This document shows, in pieces, positions 15,983 to 26,163 of a DNA stretch of 64,000 nucleotides. Below the pieces are notes generated by a model. It was given only the letters and a program-made list of their open reading frames with translations, made no database searches and had not been told where the DNA came from. Location: contig JAXLUM010000001.1 in assembly GCA_046329515.1 (NCBI GenBank), forward strand, positions 1,116,001 through 1,180,000. The letters are read 5' to 3'. This DNA comes from Bog-950 sp046329515. GTDB taxonomy: Bacteria; Bacteroidota; Bacteroidia; Chitinophagales; LD1. Every line of letters starts with the position of its first letter. Positions within the stretch are counted from its first letter, which is position 1. A program made the translations under genes and the position numbers.

Positions 15983-18518
15983 TGCCGTTAAGGTGAATTA
16001 TGAAATTGTGGGTGCTGCGTTCTTCGGTATTGGCACTAATAGTATTGCTTATAGTGTTAATCACCTTATAGTTTATACCATCGGGGGATGTGCTTACCTG
16101 AACCTGTGCAGGATATAAAATGCCATAGCGCATAAGCTGTCCGAAATTCATACTTAGCTGGTTTAGCGTTTGGGTTTTACCCAGGTCTAACTCAATATCT
16201 ATATCGGTTCCAAAGTATCCCTGCCAACGGCCATCGCTGAAGTTGTTGGGGTTACCTCTGCGCCCGTCTAACAAGGCATATTTGCCACGTGCGGCATAAG
16301 TGGGGTTTTCAGCATACCATTTCGTGTTTAGTTTGTACAAAGTACCTATGCCTTTATGAAACAGAAGGCTATCCTGCTCTACACCGTATTTTGTTTTGCC
16401 ACTAACCACTACCGCCTTAAGCAATACATTACTATCTACATACAATGGCGCCGTGTAACGTGCTGATGGAGTGCTGCCATCAACAGAATAATAAACGGGT
16501 AGCTTATTAAAGGCAGAACGCAGTTTAATTTCGCGCTTGTTATTTATAAGAGTGTCGGAGGAATTAATGATGCATACTCCTTTTAAGTTTTGTAGATTCC
16601 CTTTAAAGCTGTTGTAGTAGTTTAACACCGTATCTAACCACCAATTACGGTTTTCCAGTTGCCATAGTTTAGTATAAGTTGTTTTTAGGGAACTGATGGT
16701 GTCGTCTAAAGCCGCAAAATCTTTTTTGAATGTTTTTATGTTGAGATTTGTGCCGCTGCTTATGTAGTTCCTCAATTTAATGCTTAGTAGGTTTTTATTG
16801 GCTACGAAGCGCGCTTGCCTTAAGGCCAAACCGGCAAGTTCATATTCCTCCGCATGGTTTCCGAAATAAGGTTTTAAGCGGTTTGTTTCCTGAATAAGGC
16901 TATCAATGGTATGAATGATTGTAAGATTTCTGTTCTCGTAATTCTGAAGGATAACTTCATAATCGGGCAGTAAAGGACTCCACATGGCTGCATCAGAAAG
17001 GCAGTTTTTTACCGGGCCATTGCGTAGGTCAGAAATAGCCAACAACAAACCGATGGTATTCTGTTGTGTGTGATAATAAACATGGTTATAGGCATTGTTG
17101 AATTCCGCCAATCTCGTTCTTCGGGTAGTGTCTGATTGTTTTACGGGTTCATTTGCAGGTGCACTCCATCCACATTCAGCGCCCCATATTAAGCTATACC
17201 AGTTATTGTTGAAAAGGTTTTGTCCGCTATCATCCCAGGTAGTATTTATAAAGCCAAGCGCACCTCTTTTGTGGCCATCACGCAAATAGTTGTAAATGTT
17301 TATTGAAGCCCGCTGCATATCGGGGTATATACGGCTCCAGCAACTTACACCCGGCGCCACTATAAATTGAAAACCCGATTTAGTGAACGGTTCAATTTTA
17401 TCATCCATACTTTCCAAAGGGCCATAATCCCAGCTTACAATAATCATGTCCTTTGGTAAGCGCGCAATAATATCGGGGTTATGCACTGCTATATCGCCCC
17501 ACATCATAATGCGTTTGTTGTAGGGCTTTAATAGTGAATCGATTCTGTTGATATGATAAGCATACACGCCGCTTATACCTATAGAATCAATCATTGACTT
17601 GCATGGGCCGCTTCCTAATGAAACCTCATCACAATTAATCTGGAAGTAATTGCTCTCGTAAGCTGGGGCCACTTCACTATATACATCCTTCAGAAATTTG
17701 TAGGACGCTTCCTTTGCCGGTGAAAGCGTTTGCGGGTTTTCGGCAAGGTTTTCATAGCCCGGGGTTTTCAAAATATTGCTGAAGTGCCCAAAGGATTGAA
17801 AGTTGCCAATAACATCCACATGATAGTTTTTGGCAAAGGCAGTTAACTGCTTAATCTCTTCTTCACTTATCCCATCAGTGGGGGCTATGGTAGGGTGCTT
17901 TTTCAGCTTATATACATGCTCAGTATATAATGTAAAGGTGTTTAACTTATAGGAGGCCATGCGGCGCACTTCTTCTTTCAAAAAATTAAGTGTGGGTATA
18001 GGGCCACGGCTTATATCATCCTGCCAACCGCGCATGGCCATATCGGGTTTGTCGAAAATGGTAAGGCAGGGTAGTAGGCTGTCTTTTGTATTGGCTTGTA
18101 TTAACTGTGCCAGTGTTTGCGTAGCGTAAAACACCCCCGCATGGCTACGGGCAGCTATTAAAATACTTTTGGGTTTAACTTGCAGCACATAGCCTTCATT
18201 GCCCAACGTAAAAGGTATATCCCAGCCCTGTGCCCTGGCCAATTGCAAAAACGATAAACTATCCAGCGTAACTAAGCGGATATCTGATTTATTGATAGAG
18301 TTGGAGTTTGCAGCTGCTTCAGGCAGAAGAGATAGTATTTGCTTTGCACTAAATGAATCGCTGCTGTTATAGTTTGTTTTGTAAGCCTGCTTTAGGTTGT
18401 AGAAGTTGCCCACAGGCAACACAACTTTTGGTTGAGGGATAAGATAGAGGGTGTCAATTTGCCGGGCTTGAATTATTAAACCAAACAGGCACAAACACAG
18501 AATAAGAAACTGCCGCAT
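15870..18518 (-). CDS. GH20 beta-N-acetylhexosaminidase with discoidin domain
   Basis: An 882-residue exported glycoside hydrolase. The signal peptide is residues 1-18 (MRQFLILCLCLFGLIIQA). An N-terminal GH20b-like domain is at about 24-150. The GH20 catalytic barrel (about 155-470) starts at GWQDDISRGPIPTLNFLKEE. The catalytic Asp-Glu pair is Asp297-Glu298 in FQINCDEVSLG. A chitobiase-type C-terminal beta domain lies near 665-715 (PVYYSVDGSTPSARYTAPLY), and an F5/8 type C (discoidin) carbohydrate-binding domain at about 750-882. It should release terminal N-acetylhexosamine from glycans outside the cytoplasm. No T9SS tail is visible. Its last 113 bp overlap the recombinase frame antisense, which may be fortuitous. 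Confidence 0.88.
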   Translation of the reverse strand: MRQFLILCLCLFGLIIQARQIDTLYLIPQPKVVLPVGNFYNLKQAYKTNYNSSDSFSAKQILSLLPEAAANSNSINKSDIRLVTLDSLSFLQLARAQGWDIPFTLGNEGYVLQVKPKSILIAARSHAGVFYATQTLAQLIQANTKDSLLPCLTIFDKPDMAMRGWQDDISRGPIPTLNFLKEEVRRMASYKLNTFTLYTEHVYKLKKHPTIAPTDGISEEEIKQLTAFAKNYHVDVIGNFQSFGHFSNILKTPGYENLAENPQTLSPAKEASYKFLKDVYSEVAPAYESNYFQINCDEVSLGSGPCKSMIDSIGISGVYAYHINRIDSLLKPYNKRIMMWGDIAVHNPDIIARLPKDMIIVSWDYGPLESMDDKIEPFTKSGFQFIVAPGVSCWSRIYPDMQRASINIYNYLRDGHKRGALGFINTTWDDSGQNLFNNNWYSLIWGAECGWSAPANEPVKQSDTTRRTRLAEFNNAYNHVYYHTQQNTIGLLLAISDLRNGPVKNCLSDAAMWSPLLPDYEVILQNYENRNLTIIHTIDSLIQETNRLKPYFGNHAEEYELAGLALRQARFVANKNLLSIKLRNYISSGTNLNIKTFKKDFAALDDTISSLKTTYTKLWQLENRNWWLDTVLNYYNSFKGNLQNLKGVCIINSSDTLINNKREIKLRSAFNKLPVYYSVDGSTPSARYTAPLYVDSNVLLKAVVVSGKTKYGVEQDSLLFHKGIGTLYKLNTKWYAENPTYAARGKYALLDGRRGNPNNFSDGRWQGYFGTDIDIELDLGKTQTLNQLSMNFGQLMRYGILYPAQVQVSTSPDGINYKVINTISNTISANTEERSTHNFIIHLNGINTRYLQVVAKNAGLLPEWHYAKGNKSWLFADEIVVE

Positions 18519-18596
18519 TAGGTAAAATTAAGTTATGCGAATAAAGCGTTGTAACTATTTTCTCCCCATTTTCACCCTGCAAACGTTATAGTTTAT

Positions 18597-19631
18597 ATGG
18601 AACTTGGTATAAGTACTTTTGTTGAGTTAACGCCCGACCCTTTAACGGGTAAAACCATTAGCGCACACCAGCGCATGATGGATTTAATGGAAGAGGTTGA
18701 ATTGGCTGAGCAGGTAGGCCTTGATGTATTTGCTATCGGTGAACACCATCGTCCTGACTTTATTGTTTCTTCTCCGGCTGTTGTTTTGGCCGCAGCTGCC
18801 GTTAAAACCAAGCGCATGAAACTTTCAAGCGCGGTAAGTGTGCTTAGTTCTGACGACCCTGTAAGGGTATTTCAGCAATATGCTACGGTGGACTTGCTTT
18901 CCGGCGGAAGGGCGGAGTTGATGGTTGGCAGAGGTTCCTTTATTGAATCTTCCCCTTTGTTTGGTTATGATTTGAAGGACTATGATGAACTGTTTACTGA
19001 AAAGCTGGAATTGCTTTTAAAGATTAACGAAAGCGAAAAAGTTAGCTGGAATGGAAAGCACAGAGAGTCCATAAATAATTTAGGTGTTTATCCGCGACCA
19101 CTTCAGGAGAAGTTGCCGATATGGATTGCCGTGGGCGGCACACCACAATCGGTTGTAAGAGCAGGTAAACTGAATTTGCCTTTAGCTGTGGCTATAATAG
19201 GAGGGGAACCGTACCGCTTTGCGCCGCTAATTGAGCTGTACCGCGATAGTGCAGCACAGGCCGGCCATGATGTGGCTAAGCTTCAAATTGGTATTCATTC
19301 ACACGGATATATTGCTGATACCTCGCAACAGGCCGGGGATGAGTTTTACCCCAGCTATGCGCATGTTATGAGCAAAATTGGCCGCGAACGCGGTTGGGGC
19401 CAGATGAACCGTGCACAATATGATTTTATGCGTAGTAAACAAGGTTCGCTGTTAGTTGGCAGTGCAAATGAAGTAGCCGAGAAAATACTTTATGAGTACG
19501 AGTTGTTTAAGAATACTCGTTATCTGCTACATATTAGTGTTGGCACCATGCCGCACGATAAAGTGATGCGCAGTATAGAATTGCTGGGCACACAGGTAGC
19601 CCCACTAGTGCGAAAACATTTAGGGAAGTAA
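18597..19631 (+). CDS. LLM-class flavin-dependent oxidoreductase
   Basis: A 344-residue luciferase-like (bacterial luciferase superfamily) monooxygenase. It starts MELGISTFVELTPDPLTGKT, has the typical helix-barrel run EVELAEQVGLDVFAIGEHHR, and the flavin-site segments LLSGGRAELMVGRGSF and LPIWIAVGGTPQSVVRAGKL. Members use FMNH2 or F420; here a flavin is most likely. The substrate is unknown. It converges on the acetyltransferase gene downstream with a 12-bp overlap of 3' ends. Confidence 0.85.
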   Translation: MELGISTFVELTPDPLTGKTISAHQRMMDLMEEVELAEQVGLDVFAIGEHHRPDFIVSSPAVVLAAAAVKTKRMKLSSAVSVLSSDDPVRVFQQYATVDLLSGGRAELMVGRGSFIESSPLFGYDLKDYDELFTEKLELLLKINESEKVSWNGKHRESINNLGVYPRPLQEKLPIWIAVGGTPQSVVRAGKLNLPLAVAIIGGEPYRFAPLIELYRDSAAQAGHDVAKLQIGIHSHGYIADTSQQAGDEFYPSYAHVMSKIGRERGWGQMNRAQYDFMRSKQGSLLVGSANEVAEKILYEYELFKNTRYLLHISVGTMPHDKVMRSIELLGTQVAPLVRKHLGK

Positions 19632-20087
19632 CCAGGATGTCAATAGCTTTTCAAAGCAAACTGAATTATCTACACCGGCATATTGCCCGTAATTGGGAAT
19701 AAGATGGTAGCCGCTCTTTTTGTAAAGAGCTATGGCTTCAGGTTGACCCTTACCGGTTTCCAACACGCATTTTTTCATTCGTAGTTCAATTGCCCATTGC
19801 TCAAGTTCTGCTAATACCAGGCCTGCGAGACCCTTACCCCTTTGAGCCGGTTTAGTATACATCCTTTTTACCTCCATAACACCGGGTTCAATTTCTTTAA
19901 TTGCACCGCAACTAACCGCTGCCCCCTCATGGTATAATACCACTACGTACTTTAAAGCATCTATGTTGTTGTATTGATGGTAAAAGCCATGCATGTCGCC
20001 ATCGCGTACTGCTAAATCAGCATCTAATTCGCGAACAAGATTTACGAAATCGCCATGCTGCGATGTTGTTCGTATCAGGTTATTCAT
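19620..20087 (-). CDS. GNAT-family N-acetyltransferase
   Basis: A 155-residue acetyl-CoA-dependent acetyltransferase. The central strand-helix VMEVKRMYTKPAQRGKGLAG contains the acetyl-CoA-binding R/Q-x-x-G-x-G/A loop (QRGKGLAG). The next helix and strand are LVLAELEQWAIELRMKKCVL and ETGKGQPEAIALYKKSGYHL, as in GNAT folds. Substrate unknown. It begins 1 nt after the stop of the YitT gene, so the two form an operon. Confidence 0.85.
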   Translation of the reverse strand: MNNLIRTTSQHGDFVNLVRELDADLAVRDGDMHGFYHQYNNIDALKYVVVLYHEGAAVSCGAIKEIEPGVMEVKRMYTKPAQRGKGLAGLVLAELEQWAIELRMKKCVLETGKGQPEAIALYKKSGYHLIPNYGQYAGVDNSVCFEKLLTSWLLP

Positions 20088-20088
20088 A

Positions 20089-21066
20089 TCAATGTTTATG
20101 GCGTCGTTTTTTAATCATACCGCCCCGGGTATCTTTTAATGAGTTCATAACCACAAATGCATTAGGGTCTATTTTTTCTATTTCCAGATTCAGCCTGCTT
20201 ATTTCCAAACGGGTTATTACAGTATATATAATATCCATCTCGCGCCTTTCGCCCTGCTTACCAAAACCGCTGCGTCCTTTAAAAATGGTAACTCCACGGC
20301 CCAACGAATGAATAATCATTTGCCTTATTTCCTCATGGTGCGAAGAAACAATGGTAACACCGGTGTATTCTTCAATACCTTCAATTACAAAATCCAGCGT
20401 TTTTGAAGCTGCCAGATAGGTAATCATAGAATAGAGTGCGAATTCGATACCCAGGAAATACGCTGCGGCAGAGAAGATAAGAATGTTTATAGCAATAATT
20501 ACGTCGCCTATTGTAGTGCCTGCTTTTTTACTAATAAAAATGGCAAGCACTTCGGTGCCGTCAATTACTGCCCCTCCTCTAACAGCCATGCCAATGCCGG
20601 CGCCTAAAAAGAAACCGCCAAATACCGCTACAAGCAGATTATCGTGCGTAACTTCAGGGAAATGCACGAAGGCCACAGTAGCCGCCAGGCCGCCAATAGC
20701 AATGGCCGTTTTTATAGTAAACTCCAGCCCTAAACTGTGATATGCCAGAATAATAAAAGGGATGTTGATTACCAGGATGAGCAAGGGCAATGGCCAGCCG
20801 CTAAGTTCGGTTAGCAAAAGCGAAATACCGGTAACACCGCCATCAATAAAATTGTTTGGAACCAGGAAACTCTCCAGGCCAAATGCCGCGGAGGCTACCC
20901 CTACAGTCATTAAAAATAAATCCTTAATAAGGTTTACACTTAGGACGCGGAACTCGCGGATAGCTTTGGCTTTTTGGTAGCGCGACGAATCATCGCGAAG
21001 GGAGTGTTCTTCCTTACGATGCCGCGAAACGGCCTCCATGATAATTTTTGTCCAAAGCGGATTCAC
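20089..21066 (-). CDS. YitT-family membrane protein
   Basis: A membrane protein with a DUF161-type multi-pass region (about 45-240; LVPNNFIDGGVTGISLLLTE is the family signature) and a cytoplasmic DUF2179 domain at about 245-315 (GVTIVSSHHEEIRQMIIHSL, then the glycine-rich GRSGFGKQGERREMD). Transport function is unproven in this family. ATG 21066 gives 325 residues; MEAVSRHRKEEH at 21036 is an alternative start. A tight operon with the acetyltransferase gene. Confidence 0.85.
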   Translation of the reverse strand: MNPLWTKIIMEAVSRHRKEEHSLRDDSSRYQKAKAIREFRVLSVNLIKDLFLMTVGVASAAFGLESFLVPNNFIDGGVTGISLLLTELSGWPLPLLILVINIPFIILAYHSLGLEFTIKTAIAIGGLAATVAFVHFPEVTHDNLLVAVFGGFFLGAGIGMAVRGGAVIDGTEVLAIFISKKAGTTIGDVIIAINILIFSAAAYFLGIEFALYSMITYLAASKTLDFVIEGIEEYTGVTIVSSHHEEIRQMIIHSLGRGVTIFKGRSGFGKQGERREMDIIYTVITRLEISRLNLEIEKIDPNAFVVMNSLKDTRGGMIKKRRHKH

Positions 21067-21188
21067 TATAGTCTAACATTATTGGGTAGCAGATGTTAAG
21101 CCTAAAATAATAAAAAAATGTACCACTACCAACTATGGTAGAAGGATAAGGCTTTTTTATAATGTAGCGAATATACCGGAGCGCTGTA

Positions 21189-24100
21189 TTAATGGGCAAC
21201 AATTAACCTGCCCTGCATTCTTTGTTTGGTAGTTGTAGGCGTTAACTGTACGAGGTATAAGCCTTGAGAAAGTGATGCCACGTTAATCCGAAATTCATTA
21301 GCTTTCCCTTTTTCATTGGCAACTATTTCTCCCAATGTGTTTATAAGCTGTAACTCTGTTTCCTGAACAGCACTTAACCTTATGGTTACTTCATTATCTG
21401 CAGGGTTAGGGTAAACCGTAAAGCCCGTATTTGATAACTCGGTTACATTGGTACAAAGTACCACTTCAATTGTTTCGGATGCGGAATTGGCGCAGCCGTT
21501 GTTATCAGTATAGGTATAGCTTATTGTTTGTAAACCTATACCTGCTGTTTGTGGCGAAAAGTTTCCCGCGCTAACGCCATTGCCACTGTAATTGCCACCT
21601 GAAGGATTGCCACCCATTAACTGCACATCGATATTAGTGCTGCATAAGGTATCGGCATTACCGCTTAAGCTTACTGTAGGCAAAGGGTTAAAGTTTATGG
21701 AACCACTGCTGCTGGCAGAGCAATTGTTTTGATCAGTAATGGTTAAACTATAACTACCATTAGTTACAAAGGTGAGGCCTTGCCCGGTGCTGTTGTCACT
21801 CCATTGATAGCTATATCCTGCAGGGGCACTAATATCTACACTTTGCCCTGTACAGTACGGTGGATTGGCTGAATAGGTAAATTGTGGACTTGCGGGATTG
21901 GGGTTTACGGTAACTGTTACAGGATTAGATACCGCAGTACAATTTGATGATACCGTTACGGTAACCGTATAATTTCCCGTAGCATTAACCGTGATGGATG
22001 GAGTGGTGGCGCCATTGCTCCATAAATAACTGCTTCCGCCGGAAGCATCTAAGGAAACATTCTGGCCATCGCAAAAAGTGGTTGCACCTGAAGGTGTAAT
22101 ACCGGCAGTGGCATTGTTACTTACAGTTACGGTGGTGAGTGATGAAACTGCTGTGCATGAGTTGGCATCAGTAACCGTTACTGTAAAGTTGCCGTTTTGG
22201 TTAACCGTAATGTTTTGTGTAGTGGCGTTGTTGCTCCAGCTATAGGTTAGTCCTGCCGGGGCTGTTAATGTTACACTATCGCCGGGGCAAATAGTTGTGG
22301 GCTTATTTGTAGTAACTGTTGCGTCAGGGGCTGTAAATACAGTAACCGTTTGCGAAGCGGTGTTGCTACAATTGTTTGCATCGGTTATTGTAAGTGTGTA
22401 ACTGCCGCTTTGGCTTACTGTAATGCTTTGCGTGGTTGCTGAATTGCTCCAGTGATAAGAGGATGCGCCTGCTGACGTTAGCTGAACGGAGCCACCGGGG
22501 CAAAAGGATGTTGCACCGCCCGCGTTTATAGTAGCACTTGGTAATGGGTTAACGGTTACTACTGTTGGCGAAGAAGCTGCGCTGCAATTGTTGGCATTGG
22601 TTACCGTAACTGTATAGGTACCTGCTTGTGTTACTACAATACTTTGTGCCGTAGCGTTGTTACTCCAATTGTAACTTAAACCTGCAGGCGCTGAAAGAGT
22701 AACACTTTGCCCCTGGCAGAAAGTAGTAGCCCCTGAATTAGATATAGCAGCGGAGGGAAGGGAATTAACCGTAACTACAGTATTTGATGAAACAGCGGTG
22801 CAGTTATTGGCATCAGTAACCGTTACCTTGTAAGTTCCTGCCTGTGTAATGGTAATTGATTGATTGCTGCTACCACTGCTCCATACATAAGACAAACCTG
22901 CAGGAGCACTTAATGTTACGCTATTGCCTTGGCAAAAAGTGGTGCTGCCGCTGGTTGATACTGTTGCTGAAGGTGCGTTGACTGTAGTTACTACAATGGC
23001 TGATGAAGTGGCATAGCAGCCGTTATATACCTGCACGGTATAGCTGCCTGCAGCAGAGGCAGCATAGCTAAGCGAAGTAGCCCCACTTATTGGAACATTG
23101 TTATTTAACCATTGATAGGTATAGCCTGTACCGGCAGCAGCGTTAAGCGTAATGCTTGTATTAGGGCATAAGGTAGAAGAGCCTGTGGCACTAATAGTGC
23201 CGGAGGGGGCTGTTGCTATATTTACCGCCACAGTATCGCTTAAGGTATTATTAGGCCCAAGCGTAATGCTAACGTGGTAGTTGCCTGCCTGCGTGGCTGT
23301 ATAATTGTAAGCAGTTGCGCCGTTAATAAGTGTGCCATTGCGGTACCATTGGTAAGCGTAACCAGTGCCTTCAATAGTTTCTAGCACAACAGACTGCCCA
23401 TTGCAAAATGTTGTTGCTCCTTGTGCTATAACGCGCCGGTCAATAATCAGATTTTCATCACCTGATTGGTAAGGCATAAAACCGAAAAACACCATCATCA
23501 TTTCATCGGTTGTAGCTTCACCTGCATGTACGGTTTGCGGCGGGCTATTGGGATTATCGGGGTTGTTGGTGGTGTTGTCGTAAAAAGCAGTGGCACGTAA
23601 TGTTGAATTAGCCGGCACCTTTACTGCATTCGGGAACACGTACGTATCCTGCCAATGAAAATTCCAATCGGGCACATCTAAAAAGCGGATGGTATCATTA
23701 GGTACAGTAGTATTCGCCCAACTTTTTATGGTACGGCCTATTAAGTGCATATGCGGAAATGCTGATAGGAAGGTCCAGTTTCCACTGCCTACACTATAGG
23801 CTTCAGTATAAGTTTTAGTGCTATTAGCCGGTATGTTGATTGAGCTTGGGCTTATGTTTTGCAAGTGATTAAGCAAAGGCCATACAGTTATTTCGCGCAG
23901 CGGGCCTGAAGAAAGTTTGAAATTGATGCGGGTGCTATCTACTAAGCCCTGGCTGCCCGCAGGGTAATGTACTTGTACAACGATGTTCGTTCCTGCCGGT
24001 AAACGAAAGCCTGTACCAACAGGTGTGTAATAGGGTGAAGCACCCGGAGTATAGCCTGCAATAAGTTTTGAAGCAAGGGAGCCCGTTCCCCCTGCATTGG

Positions 24101-24695
24101 TATAGCCCGGGCCAGCATCATTAGCATCTAATTGCGCAGGCACGTTTGTTGAATCCTGGAAGATGAGTACGTGGTGAACAATTTCATTATTCCCGGGAAT
24201 TACCTCTACCGCAGTAATGTATTTGCCTTGCAACAAGCCGCTGGCGATAGGGAAGTTTCGGTAAACATCACCGGTGCCGCTTACGGTATATGTTGGTATT
24301 TTAACCGATAAATCAACCGTGCCTAACTTTGAACCGTTGGAATAGGTTGGCTGTGCCGGTGCCAGCGTTACATTACCTTGAGGGGCGCCTGCTAAAACCC
24401 AGTTATGGATAGTGTTTATCTCCGTTGTGCTTAGTACGCGCTGGTGTACATAAGCCTTGTAGTTTTCATCAGGTGGCCATGGGGGCATAGTTTTGGCCGT
24501 TACATCATAATCAATAGAGCCCGAATGCTGGTAAGCATCGGCATAGGTTAAAAGAGAGAATGGGGCAATACCGCCTGAGTGGTGGCAGGCTGTGCAGTTG
24601 GCATAAAGAATAGGGGCAACGTCCTGTGCCCATGTTTGCGCTTTACTAATGACACAAACAGGTAACAGAGCTAACAGCAGGTAAATTTTCTTCAT
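21189..24695 (-). CDS. Secreted copper monooxygenase-like/cytochrome c fusion with Ig repeats and T9SS tail
   Basis: I start at ATG 24695 because a signal peptide (MKKIYLLLALLPVCVISKAQ) begins there; the frame is open 20 codons further upstream. Next comes a c-type heme site, Cys34-x2-Cys37-His38 (NCTACHHSGG). Residues about 100-420 resemble type II copper, ascorbate-dependent monooxygenases (PHM family): a His-His pair in IVHHVLIFQD, a single His in NIVVQVHYPAG, a His-x-His in FPHMHLIGR, and a Met-rich DEMMMVFFGFMPY, matching the CuA and CuB ligand sets. Eight Ig/PKD-like repeats follow, each ending near TVTV-type strands with CxxG...W. The C-terminus is a T9SS sorting domain (GFTVYPNPADNEVTIRLSA). 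The heme may feed electrons to the copper site (inference). Confidence 0.8.
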   Translation of the reverse strand: MKKIYLLLALLPVCVISKAQTWAQDVAPILYANCTACHHSGGIAPFSLLTYADAYQHSGSIDYDVTAKTMPPWPPDENYKAYVHQRVLSTTEINTIHNWVLAGAPQGNVTLAPAQPTYSNGSKLGTVDLSVKIPTYTVSGTGDVYRNFPIASGLLQGKYITAVEVIPGNNEIVHHVLIFQDSTNVPAQLDANDAGPGYTNAGGTGSLASKLIAGYTPGASPYYTPVGTGFRLPAGTNIVVQVHYPAGSQGLVDSTRINFKLSSGPLREITVWPLLNHLQNISPSSINIPANSTKTYTEAYSVGSGNWTFLSAFPHMHLIGRTIKSWANTTVPNDTIRFLDVPDWNFHWQDTYVFPNAVKVPANSTLRATAFYDNTTNNPDNPNSPPQTVHAGEATTDEMMMVFFGFMPYQSGDENLIIDRRVIAQGATTFCNGQSVVLETIEGTGYAYQWYRNGTLINGATAYNYTATQAGNYHVSITLGPNNTLSDTVAVNIATAPSGTISATGSSTLCPNTSITLNAAAGTGYTYQWLNNNVPISGATSLSYAASAAGSYTVQVYNGCYATSSAIVVTTVNAPSATVSTSGSTTFCQGNSVTLSAPAGLSYVWSSGSSNQSITITQAGTYKVTVTDANNCTAVSSNTVVTVNSLPSAAISNSGATTFCQGQSVTLSAPAGLSYNWSNNATAQSIVVTQAGTYTVTVTNANNCSAASSPTVVTVNPLPSATINAGGATSFCPGGSVQLTSAGASSYHWSNSATTQSITVSQSGSYTLTITDANNCSNTASQTVTVFTAPDATVTTNKPTTICPGDSVTLTAPAGLTYSWSNNATTQNITVNQNGNFTVTVTDANSCTAVSSLTTVTVSNNATAGITPSGATTFCDGQNVSLDASGGSSYLWSNGATTPSITVNATGNYTVTVTVSSNCTAVSNPVTVTVNPNPASPQFTYSANPPYCTGQSVDISAPAGYSYQWSDNSTGQGLTFVTNGSYSLTITDQNNCSASSSGSINFNPLPTVSLSGNADTLCSTNIDVQLMGGNPSGGNYSGNGVSAGNFSPQTAGIGLQTISYTYTDNNGCANSASETIEVVLCTNVTELSNTGFTVYPNPADNEVTIRLSAVQETELQLINTLGEIVANEKGKANEFRINVASLSQGLYLVQLTPTTTKQRMQGRLIVAH
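21680..23440 (-). repeat. Eight tandem Ig/PKD-like repeats inside the T9SS protein
   Basis: About 72-80 residues each, with a recurrent core of TTFCQGQSVTLSAPAGLSY, W-S-N, and GTYTVTVTDANNCTAVSS. The third and fourth units are most alike and the first two most diverged. High DNA-level similarity makes this a site for copy-number change or misassembly. Confidence 0.8.
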
Positions 24696-24836
24696 AATGG
24701 CAGGGGTGTGTTCCTTAAAAATAGAAAAATTGGCTCTTTGCCTCCTACGGTTCACCTCTAATTATTCACATTTCGGTAAGAATCATTTCATATACCCAAT
24801 ATCCTTTTCAATTTTTGCGCCTGAATTTCAACTGTT

Positions 24837-26162
24837 ATGAAAAGGATAATTACGCTTTTACTGTTGGTGACCAGCCTGTTAGCTAATGCGCAGCAAAGTT
24901 TTAAAATGACGCTTGAGGAGGCCATTAAGTACGCTATGGATAACCAACCGGCTTTCCAAAACTACAAAGTGGACCAGCAAATATCTTCTGCAAAGCGGTT
25001 TGAGAGCACCTCGAAGTATCTGCCTAAGTTGAATGGCACCTTTGATATGCGGGATAACTTAAAGCTGGGGGTAATTGCGTTGAAATTTCCTAACCCTATT
25101 ACCGGGCAGGAGCAGGATTTAAAGGTTACCCAGGGAACGAAATATGTGGGTTCAGCAGGCGTGGATTTGAACCAGCCCCTTTTAGACATGGCTGCGATAA
25201 GTGATATGAAGGTGACTAAGCAGCAACAGCAGCTCACTAACCTGCAATTGCAGCAAGCTGTGATTGACTTAAAAATGAATATTTCAAGAGCTTATTATTT
25301 AGCGCTTTTGAATAACGAAAGAGTGAAGAAGGCGGAGAAAACAGTGGAGCGCTCGCAAAAAGCGTATGACGACACCAAGGTTAAATATGATAACCAGAAC
25401 GCTTTAAAAGTAGACTTGAACAAGGCCTACCTTAACTTATCAAATGCAAAGTATGCCCTGAAGGTTTCGCAGGATTCTGTTGTTACAGCAAAGGCGGCAT
25501 TGGCTCAAATAATAGGCTTACCACTGGACGGGCAATTGGAACTTAGTGGTTCTTTGCCTTTAGATATTAAACCGGAAACGCTACCAGAATATCCTGATTT
25601 TAAGGGCGCAGAGCAAAACAGAATAGAATTGCAGGCGGAAAACGCACAATTGGCCCTTGGCCACACGCAACTCAGCAAAATTAATTTTCAATACCTGCCT
25701 TCAATAAACGGATACGGCTATATAGGCGGTCAGGGTTTAGGAAATGATAAGCTTTTTCAAAAAGATAAATGGTTTTGGACCTCTTACATCGGCCTAAGGG
25801 TTAATATTCCCATTTTTGATGGTTTACAGAAAGTTGCTTTAGCCAATCAGCAAAAATTGTTGATTAGAAAGAGCGAGAATAATATTGTAAACATTAAGAA
25901 TACGATTAATTACCAGCTAAAGACTTCTTCTATAACTTATGGTAATGCCTTTACTAATCTACAAATGATTAAAGAGAACGTTGCCCTTGCAGAGGAAGTG
26001 GTAAAGGATGTAAATGTGCGCTATCAAAATGCAATGGCTACTTACCAGGATGTGTTGGATGCCGAAACAACGCTTAAGGAAACAGAATTTAATTATCTGC
26101 AAGCCTTATATGTTTACTTGATAGCGGAGTTGGACTGGAAAAAGGCTAACGGCAAATTATAA
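24837..26162 (+). CDS. TolC-family outer membrane efflux protein
   Basis: A 441-residue exported protein with a signal peptide (MKRIITLLLLVTSLLANAQ) and two OEP halves: about 25-215 (MTLEEAIKYAMDNQPAFQNY) and about 255-435. The long coiled-coil helices are visible as Lys/Gln/Leu-rich runs (KVTKQQQQLTNLQLQQAVID; TYQDVLDAETTLKETEFNYL). The latter is the family-typical hallmark. It would form the outer-membrane channel of a tripartite pump, but no inner-membrane or adaptor partner is adjacent. Confidence 0.85.
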   Translation: MKRIITLLLLVTSLLANAQQSFKMTLEEAIKYAMDNQPAFQNYKVDQQISSAKRFESTSKYLPKLNGTFDMRDNLKLGVIALKFPNPITGQEQDLKVTQGTKYVGSAGVDLNQPLLDMAAISDMKVTKQQQQLTNLQLQQAVIDLKMNISRAYYLALLNNERVKKAEKTVERSQKAYDDTKVKYDNQNALKVDLNKAYLNLSNAKYALKVSQDSVVTAKAALAQIIGLPLDGQLELSGSLPLDIKPETLPEYPDFKGAEQNRIELQAENAQLALGHTQLSKINFQYLPSINGYGYIGGQGLGNDKLFQKDKWFWTSYIGLRVNIPIFDGLQKVALANQQKLLIRKSENNIVNIKNTINYQLKTSSITYGNAFTNLQMIKENVALAEEVVKDVNVRYQNAMATYQDVLDAETTLKETEFNYLQALYVYLIAELDWKKANGKL

Positions 26163-26163
26163 A

